DNA from: Nitrospirota bacterium
GTDB taxonomy: Bacteria; Nitrospirota; Nitrospiria; Nitrospirales; Nitrospiraceae
Length of the DNA stretch: 6,937 nucleotides
Direction of reading: 5' to 3'
Assembly: GCA_016201805.1 (NCBI GenBank)
Contig: JACQCB010000211.1
Span: forward strand, 1-6,937
Below, one piece after another: positions 1-6,937 of this stretch (position 1 is the first letter of the stretch; the number at the start of each line of letters is the position of its first letter). A program made the position numbers and the translations under genes. A model generated the notes under the pieces. That model saw only the letters and a program-made list of their open reading frames with translations. It made no database searches and was not told the DNA's origin.

Positions 1-2910
<2,910 letters not shown>

Positions 2911-2913
2911 TAG

Positions 2914-4257
2914 TTATGAGTACGCCCGTTCATTGTGCTGGCTGAGATCCAAGCCGGTCGTTTCCTCTTCAGGACTCACCCGCAAGCCGATCAGGCCGTC
3001 CACCACTTTCAGAATCAAGTAGCTGCCCACAAAAGAGAACAGCCCCGTGACAAAGACCGCCTGGGCCTGGGTGCCGAGCTGGGATGGGTTGCCGAAGAAC
3101 AGCCCATCGCCCCCCGCCGCGTTCACGCCCTTGGAGGCCAGCAATCCGGTCGCCAGCATCCCGACAATCCCGCCGACGGCATGGATCCCGACCACATCGA
3201 GGGCATCATCATAGCCGATCTTGCCCTTCCAAACAACGGCGCTATAGCAGAGTGCGCCGCCGGCCAGGCCGAACAGGATCGCCCCCATGGGGCTCACGTA
3301 GCCGGCCCCGGCCGTCATCGTGGCCATCCCGGCGACCGCGCCGCTGGCCAGGCCCAAGAGGGTCGGCTTGCCCCGGTGCATCCACTCCACAACCATCCAG
3401 GTCAACGCGGCCGTTGCGGCGGCAATGTGGGTGGCCACGACGGCCCCGATCGCGACGGCGTTGGCCCCCCTGGCACTGCCGCCGTTAAACCCGAACCAGC
3501 CGAGCCACAGGAGGCCCGTGCCGAGCAAGGTGAGCGAGAGGTTATGCGGGGCCATGTAGTCGGTCCGATAGCCGCATCGATGCCCCAGCACAAGCGCACA
3601 AGCCAGGCCGGCGGCGCCGGAACTGATGTGTACGACTGAGCCCCCGGCAAAATCCAGCACCCCCATCTTGCCCAGCCAGCCCCCGCCCCAAACCCAATGG
3701 GCCAACGGGCTGTAAATGAAGATGGACCAGAGGGCGGCAAACAGCAACAAAGCGCTGAACCGGATGCGTTCGGCAAAGGCGCCGGCAATCAAGGCCGGCG
3801 TGAACGCCGCCAACATGAGCTGGAACAACATAAACGCCTCATGGGGAATCGTCGCCCCATACTTCGGGTAGGGCTCAACCCCAACGCCGCTCAACCCGGC
3901 CCAGTCCAGCCCCCCTACCACACCTCCCTTATCCGGACCAAAAGCCAAGCTGTACCCGAACAACACCCAGATCACGCTGACCAGACAGAGGATGACAATG
4001 CTGTGCATCATCGTCCCAAGGACATTCTTGCTCCGCACCTGCCCGCCGTAAAACAGCGCCAGTCCAGGCACGACCATGGCCAGCACGAGGGCTGTAGAGA
4101 TCAGGACCCAGGCCGTATCCCCGCTCTCGATCTTCGGGGCATCCGGCAGCGGCAACATGCCTTGAGCCCAGGCGCTGCTTGCCCAGAAAAGAACACCGGC
4201 CACAGCCCAGGCCATGGTCGGAAGGACCAGGCCCCGGCACCCCTTTGATTGCGTCAC
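2914..4257 (-). CDS. amt: Ammonium transporter Amt with cleavable signal peptide
   Basis: Inner-membrane ammonium channel of the Amt/Rh family, 447 residues from the GTG at 4257. The open frame extends upstream to 4371, but that part lies inside nadE. The GTG is preceded by AAGGAGG with a 5-nt spacer and gives a proper signal peptide (hydrophobic 10-29, likely cleavage after AWA at 31). The pore determinants are present: the twin histidines H210 (DFAGGSVVHISSG) and H359 (VVGIHAVGGIVG), D202, W190 in HWVWGGG, and a gate phenylalanine in FMLFQ (about 145). About eleven membrane helices are expected for the mature protein. The cytoplasmic tail RVSPEEETTGLDLSQHNERAY is the conserved PII-docking tail type, which fits the PII gene directly downstream. 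The nadE stop falls in its ribosome-binding site, so cotranscription with nadE is very likely. Confidence 0.96.
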   Translation of the reverse strand: MTQSKGCRGLVLPTMAWAVAGVLFWASSAWAQGMLPLPDAPKIESGDTAWVLISTALVLAMVVPGLALFYGGQVRSKNVLGTMMHSIVILCLVSVIWVLFGYSLAFGPDKGGVVGGLDWAGLSGVGVEPYPKYGATIPHEAFMLFQLMLAAFTPALIAGAFAERIRFSALLLFAALWSIFIYSPLAHWVWGGGWLGKMGVLDFAGGSVVHISSGAAGLACALVLGHRCGYRTDYMAPHNLSLTLLGTGLLWLGWFGFNGGSARGANAVAIGAVVATHIAAATAALTWMVVEWMHRGKPTLLGLASGAVAGMATMTAGAGYVSPMGAILFGLAGGALCYSAVVWKGKIGYDDALDVVGIHAVGGIVGMLATGLLASKGVNAAGGDGLFFGNPSQLGTQAQAVFVTGLFSFVGSYLILKVVDGLIGLRVSPEEETTGLDLSQHNERAYS

Positions 4258-4270
4258 AAGCACCTCCTTA
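4258..4270 (-). promoter_or_regulatory. Ribosome-binding site of amt overlapping the nadE stop codon
   Basis: The minus strand reads TAAGGAGGTGCTT followed by the GTG start at 4257. The first three bases (4270-4268) are the nadE stop codon, and AAGGAGG (4269-4263) is a full Shine-Dalgarno with 5-nt spacing. This decides the amt start against the longer in-frame ORF beginning at 4371. It also indicates that ribosomes terminating on nadE pass directly to amt. Confidence 0.88.
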
Positions 4271-6106
4271 CCGGTCCACCGGGCGGATTCGGCCGCCCGT
4301 GATCCGGCCCGCACGTGACTTCTTCCCCTCGATATTGCGATACCCGTTCGTGATCGGCATCCGGCGATCATTCCCGAAGGCTCGGTGCGTGATCTTGATT
4401 CCGATGGGCGCCTGGCGCCGCTTGTATTCGCTGCCGTCCACCATCGCGATCACCCGAGCCACCGTCGCCCGATCGAATCCCCTCGCGGCAATTTCCTCCG
4501 GCGCCTGGTCTTCCTCCACGTAGGCCTTCAGGATCGGGTCCAACACGGCATAGGGCGGCAGGGTATCTTCGTCCTTCTGATTCGGTTTGAGTTCCGCCGA
4601 GGGAGGTCGGTCCAAAATCCGCTTGGGAATGACGGCCGCCGCCCCCCTGCGATTGCATAAGCGGGCCAGGTCATACACCATCGTCTTCGGCACGTCCTTG
4701 ATCACGGCAAAGCCCCCCGCCATATCGCCGTAGAGCGTGGCATAGCCCACGCTCAACTCGCTTTTATTGCCGGTGGTCAAGACGAGATGGCCGAACTTGT
4801 TGGACAGCGCCATCAACAGGTTGCCGCGAATCCTGGCCTGGATATTCTCCTCGGTCGTGTCGGGCGACCGGCCTGCGAACGACGGCGCGAGATCGCGCAG
4901 GTACGAGTGCAACAGGCGCGTGATGGGGATCGTCTGCACCGAAAGCCGCAAGCGCCCGGCTAATTCCGTGACATCTTCACGACTCTCACGGGAGGTATAG
5001 GGCGACGGCATGAAGACCCCCAGGACATTCTTGGCTCCCAAGGCCTCCACGGCGATCGCGGCGGTGAGGGCTGAATCGACGCCTCCGCTCAATCCGATGA
5101 CCGCGCGCTTGAACCCGTTCTTTCGCACGTAGTCCCGCACCCCCATGACCAGCGCGCGATACGCCTCTTCCAACGGGCTCAGCAGCAGCGCGTGGTCTGG
5201 CTCGATGCGCGGACGCGGCCTGGCGACATAGGAATCTGAGACCACGACACGCTCGATCGTCGCGGAGGTTCTTCCGGCCGGCCATTTTTTCCGCCCCTGC
5301 GCCAGCCTGTTCCTGGACACCGCGCCGACGTTCAGATCGGCGAGCAGGAAGTCTTCCTCGAACGCCTTGCCCCGCACAATCACCTCGCCGGTCTGGTCCA
5401 GGATCAAACTGTTCCCGTCAAAGACCAACTCGTCCTGCCCGCCTACCGTATTGGTGTAGGTCACAATGACGCCGTTTTCCCTGGCGCGGGTGGCCAACAT
5501 CTGTTCGCGGAACCGGCTCTTGCCCACATGGAAGGGAGAAGCGTTGATGTTCACGATCACTTCCGCGCCGGCCGCCGCTTGGGCCCGGCTGGGCCCCTCC
5601 GGAAACCAGATATCCTCGCAGATATTGACGCCCAGGACCGTTCCGTTCAAGACGATGATCGGAATGCGGCGCCCAGGATGAAAATACCGGCTCTCATCGA
5701 AGACCCCGTAATTCGGCAGGTACAACTTGCCGTAGGAGGTGACCAACCGACGATCGACGATGACCGCCGCCGCATTGTAGCGTTCGTGCCGGCCGGCCGG
5801 AACGACCGTCGGAGGGACCTGCGTGGATTCTCCACCGGGCCCCTCGTCGACATAGCCGACCACCGCCGCCAAGTCCCGGCATTGCCGGACCACTTCGCCG
5901 AGCGCCCGGCGGGTGTCTTCCAAAAACCTCGGTTTGAGCAGCAAGTCCTCGGGCGGATAGCCGGTGATCGCCAACTCGGGGAACGCCACGAGGTCGGCCT
6001 TGGCCTTCCTGGCCTCGCGAATCCCTTGGGTCACGCGCCGGACATTCCCGTCCAGATCCCCGACCGTCGGGTTCATTTGGACCATGGCGATACGAAAGAG
6101 ACGCAT
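4268..6106 (-). CDS. nadE: Glutamine-dependent NAD+ synthetase (nitrilase-type glutaminase fused to NH3-dependent synthetase)
   Basis: Last step of NAD biosynthesis: deamido-NAD + ATP + glutamine gives NAD + AMP + PPi + glutamate. The protein has 612 residues, somewhat long for the bacterial family. The N-terminal nitrilase-fold glutaminase (about 4-270) has the triad E44 (FPELAITGYPPED), K127 (YGKLYLPNYGVFDE) and C163 (VNICEDIWFP). The C-terminal N-type ATP-pyrophosphatase domain (about 310-590) has the PP-loop SGGVDSA at 340-346, plus TTGNKSELSVGYATLYGDMAGGF and the substrate-end motif YKRRQAPIGIKITHRAFG. A Gly/Pro-rich stretch at about 88-108 looks like an added surface loop in the glutaminase domain. 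The ATG at 6106 is preceded by GGGAG with a 9-nt spacer. nadE is the first gene after the leader and overlaps the amt ribosome-binding site. Its use of glutamine, or of ammonia directly, links it to the nitrogen genes downstream. Confidence 0.96.
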   Translation of the reverse strand: MRLFRIAMVQMNPTVGDLDGNVRRVTQGIREARKAKADLVAFPELAITGYPPEDLLLKPRFLEDTRRALGEVVRQCRDLAAVVGYVDEGPGGESTQVPPTVVPAGRHERYNAAAVIVDRRLVTSYGKLYLPNYGVFDESRYFHPGRRIPIIVLNGTVLGVNICEDIWFPEGPSRAQAAAGAEVIVNINASPFHVGKSRFREQMLATRARENGVIVTYTNTVGGQDELVFDGNSLILDQTGEVIVRGKAFEEDFLLADLNVGAVSRNRLAQGRKKWPAGRTSATIERVVVSDSYVARPRPRIEPDHALLLSPLEEAYRALVMGVRDYVRKNGFKRAVIGLSGGVDSALTAAIAVEALGAKNVLGVFMPSPYTSRESREDVTELAGRLRLSVQTIPITRLLHSYLRDLAPSFAGRSPDTTEENIQARIRGNLLMALSNKFGHLVLTTGNKSELSVGYATLYGDMAGGFAVIKDVPKTMVYDLARLCNRRGAAAVIPKRILDRPPSAELKPNQKDEDTLPPYAVLDPILKAYVEEDQAPEEIAARGFDRATVARVIAMVDGSEYKRRQAPIGIKITHRAFGNDRRMPITNGYRNIEGKKSRAGRITGGRIRPVDR

Positions 6107-6120
6107 CGTTTTCTACTCCC

Positions 6121-6167
6121 GCATCCCCGCGTCAGCGGCCGGCCATCACCCCTGTAATACGCGATGC
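6121..6167 (-). promoter_or_regulatory. Possible bulged hairpin in the nadE 5' untranslated region
   Basis: After the terminator U-tract the minus strand reads GCATCGCG (6167-6160) and later CGCGGGGATGC (6131-6121). These pair over 8 bp if three G residues bulge on the 3' side. A GGCCGGCC palindrome lies inside the loop. The 3' arm ends one base before the nadE Shine-Dalgarno GGGAG, so the structure could modulate ribosome access. It is GC-rich and could be incidental. Confidence 0.35.
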
Positions 6168-6203
6168 AAAAAAAAACGCCCTCTACCCGACAGGGTGGAG
6201 GAC
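6168..6203 (-). terminator. Intrinsic terminator in the leader, upstream of nadE
   Basis: On the minus strand GTCCTCCACCC (6203-6193) pairs with GGGTAGAGGGC (6188-6178) around the loop TGTC. The 11-position stem has one mismatch (6197/6184) and one G-U pair (6202/6179). One G and then nine T residues (6176-6168) follow. This is a textbook intrinsic terminator, but it lies about 70 nt downstream of a predicted promoter and about 60 nt before nadE. A regulated (attenuator) role is therefore as likely as simple termination of the upstream gene. Its 5' arm shares 6203-6199 with the preceding hairpin. Confidence 0.85.
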
Positions 6204-6214
6204 GTCATCGTCCT
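6199..6214 (-). promoter_or_regulatory. Second leader hairpin (candidate antiterminator, P2)
   Basis: The minus strand reads AGGACG ATGA CGTCCT, a perfect 6-bp stem with a tetraloop. If the top G-C pair opens, it becomes a 5-bp stem with the hexaloop GATGAC. Bases 6203-6199 of its 3' arm are also the base of the terminator stem, so the two structures are mutually exclusive. This matches the role of P2 in ANTAR leaders. The hexaloop has the expected G at position 4 but G rather than A at position 1, so recognition by an ANTAR protein is less certain than for P1. Confidence 0.6.
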
Positions 6215-6266
6215 ACTCTCCGCTCACAGCGCCAACCGAAGGGAAACGCCCTTGTTTCCCGCACAT
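6213..6266 (-). CDS. Possible 17-codon leader ORF overlapping the leader hairpins (weak)
   Basis: An ATG at 6266 opens a frame encoding MCGKQGRFPSVGAVSGE, stopping with TAG at 6215-6213. It covers hairpin P1 and ends on the first bases of P2. No Shine-Dalgarno is visible, and the ATG is only about 6 nt from the predicted transcription start. There is no run of a single amino acid typical of attenuator peptides. If translated, a ribosome on the stop codon would block P2 and favour the terminator. Chance occurrence is the more likely explanation. Confidence 0.15.
   Translation of the reverse strand: MCGKQGRFPSVGAVSGE
6241..6260 (-). promoter_or_regulatory. ANTAR-type hexaloop hairpin (P1)
   Basis: On the minus strand GGGAAAC (6260-6254) and GTTTCCC (6247-6241) form a perfect 7-bp stem closing the six-base loop AAGGGC (6253-6248). 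ANTAR-domain proteins recognise hairpins with hexaloops carrying A at position 1 and G at position 4, and both are present. The hairpin lies within 20 nt of the predicted transcription start, 26 nt before the second hairpin, and downstream of a gene encoding an ANTAR protein. Binding is inferred; the fold and the loop identity are read directly. Confidence 0.75.
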
Positions 6267-6278
6267 GCTTGTAGGTCG

Positions 6279-6307
6279 TTTATACCATCGGGCCCGATTG
6301 CCGTCAA
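6279..6307 (-). promoter_or_regulatory. Sigma70-type promoter for the nadE-amt-glnB-glnD operon
   Basis: The minus strand has TTGACG (6307-6302), a 17-bp spacer and TATAAA (6284-6279). Each hexamer matches the consensus at five of six positions and the spacing is optimal. The predicted start is near 6272, giving a leader of about 166 nt before the nadE ATG. The -35 element overlaps the TGA stop of the ANTAR gene (6306-6304), so the rest of the promoter is non-coding. No sigma54 (-24/-12) signature was seen. The operon therefore appears to be driven by the housekeeping sigma factor, with control at later steps. Confidence 0.75.
6287..6298. repeat. Perfect 12-bp palindrome in the promoter spacer (possible operator)
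   Basis: ATCGGGCCCGAT is self-complementary over 12 bp and lies wholly within the -35/-10 spacer. After one mismatched position the next outer bases (6285/6300) also match. It is outside any coding sequence. A dimeric regulator bound here would block polymerase. No cognate protein is identifiable, and the element could instead be a chance GC-rich palindrome. Confidence 0.45.
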
Positions 6308-6937
6308 GGTCTTTTTAGGTCCGCCTGACGCTCGATCCCGATGGCCAGGATGACGGCTTCGGCGATCTCGCGCATGGATTTGCGCATGTCCATGCTCTGG
6401 CGCTGCATCAGACGAAACGCCCCCTCCTCGGAAATCCCCTTGGCCTGCATGAGGATCCCCTTGGCCCGTTCCACCAACTTCCGTACCTCCAGAGCCTCCT
6501 GCATCTCGAACGACTTTTCGACCAATTTGGTGTTTTCGATCGCGATGGCCGCCTGGTTGGCGATGGCCTGCAGCACCTTGACTTCCTCTGCCGTAAAGGC
6601 ATGGGGCACAGAAGTGTAGCTGTTGATCACCCCCACCGCCCGATCCCGGATCAGCATCGGCACGCACAGGAGGGAACAGAGGCTTTCCTTTCGCGCCAGT
6701 TCCGGATACATATAATCATGTTCGCGCGTCACGTCCAACACGATGATGGACCGCCGCTCCTGCACGGCCCTCCCGCTGATGCTCTGCCCCAACTTCAAGC
6801 TGGGCTTCCGCCTGTACTGTTCACTCAGGCTCTGCGTCGCCATAATACGCAGTTCGCCCGCCGCCTGGTCGAGCAGCATGATGGAACAGATCTTCGAGTT
6901 CATCATCTGGGCGGTCATGGTCACGATCAACTGCAAG
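6304..6937 (-). CDS. GAF-ANTAR RNA-binding antitermination regulator (5' end cut by window)
   Basis: At least 210 codons are visible, open at the right edge; the TTG at 6936 is mid-domain, not the start. Visible residues 1 to about 138 are a GAF sensor domain (MNSKICSIMLLD, LKLGQSISGRAVQERRSI, SLLCVPMLIRDRAVGVINSY, FTAEEVKVLQAIANQAAIAIEN). Residues about 146-197 are a C-terminal ANTAR domain (ALEVRKLVERAKGILMQAKG, then GISEEGAFRLMQRQSMDMRKSMREIAEAVI) with the hallmark AKGILM and the conserved hydrophobic and basic helix pattern. ANTAR proteins such as NasR, EutV and AmiR bind paired hexaloop RNA hairpins and prevent leader termination. The GAF ligand cannot be told from sequence; a small metabolite or redox cue is typical. 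The gene ends in the promoter of the nadE operon, whose leader carries a matching hairpin, which makes that operon its likely target. Whether a receiver or other domain precedes the GAF is not visible. Confidence 0.93.
   Translation of the reverse strand, partial: LQLIVTMTAQMMNSKICSIMLLDQAAGELRIMATQSLSEQYRRKPSLKLGQSISGRAVQERRSIIVLDVTREHDYMYPELARKESLCSLLCVPMLIRDRAVGVINSYTSVPHAFTAEEVKVLQAIANQAAIAIENTKLVEKSFEMQEALEVRKLVERAKGILMQAKGISEEGAFRLMQRQSMDMRKSMREIAEAVILAIGIERQADLKRP

Noticed and set aside
2935..3639. Plus-strand ORF of 234 codons
   Set aside because: Antisense to amt, whose minus-strand frame has the signal peptide, membrane segments and twin histidines. No domain is recognisable in the plus-strand product.
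4258..4371. N-terminal extension of Amt to an ATG at 4371
   Set aside because: It would overlap nadE by more than 100 nt, encodes a basic stretch unlike Amt, and buries the signal peptide. The GTG at 4257 has a full Shine-Dalgarno and correct spacing.
5528..6157. Plus-strand ORF of 209 codons
   Set aside because: Antisense to the glutaminase domain of nadE; the product has no recognisable motif.
6107..6303. Sigma54 promoter or other nitrogen-regulated promoter upstream of nadE
   Set aside because: No GG-N10-GC element resembling TGGCAC-N5-TTGC was found in the leader. The sigma70-type hexamers explain the region better.
6934..6936. TTG at 6936 as the start of the GAF-ANTAR gene
   Set aside because: It lies inside the first elements of the GAF domain, so the frame almost certainly continues beyond the window edge.

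Overview
The window is a single minus-strand nitrogen-control locus. Read in the direction of transcription (high to low coordinates) it holds: the 3' part of a GAF-ANTAR RNA-binding regulator; a non-coding leader of about 200 nt; a glutamine-dependent NAD+ synthetase (nadE); an ammonium transporter (amt); a PII signal protein (glnB/glnK family); and the PII uridylyltransferase glnD, which runs off the left edge. Base composition is GC-rich. Gene content and protein style (an Amt with a cleavable signal peptide, PII and GlnD in tandem, a GAF-ANTAR protein next door) suggest a free-living Gram-negative bacterium, most likely Nitrospirota (Nitrospira-like). That assignment is inference, not a database result.

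The four genes downstream of the leader look like one operon. The nadE stop codon lies inside the amt Shine-Dalgarno sequence, and glnB and glnD overlap by four bases (GTGA). Only the amt-glnB spacer is long (98 nt). It is filled by two facing arrays of a degenerate 7-bp repeat that fold into a 23-position hairpin ending directly at the glnB ribosome-binding site.

The most interesting part is the leader between the ANTAR gene and nadE. It begins with a near-consensus sigma70-type promoter (TTGACG, 17 bp, TATAAA) that overlaps the ANTAR stop codon and has a perfect 12-bp palindrome in its spacer. The predicted transcript then carries: (1) a 7-bp hairpin whose six-base loop is AAGGGC, with the A1 and G4 that define ANTAR target loops; (2) a second hairpin whose 3' arm is shared with (3) a strong intrinsic terminator followed by nine U residues. 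This is the layout of an ANTAR antitermination leader. The simplest reading is that the adjacent GAF-ANTAR protein decides whether polymerase enters nadE-amt-glnB-glnD. The second hairpin departs from the consensus loop, so the model needs testing.

Functionally the locus joins ammonium entry (Amt), the nitrogen and energy sensor that gates it (PII), the enzyme that modifies that sensor in response to glutamine (GlnD), and a glutamine-consuming NAD synthetase, all apparently behind one RNA switch.
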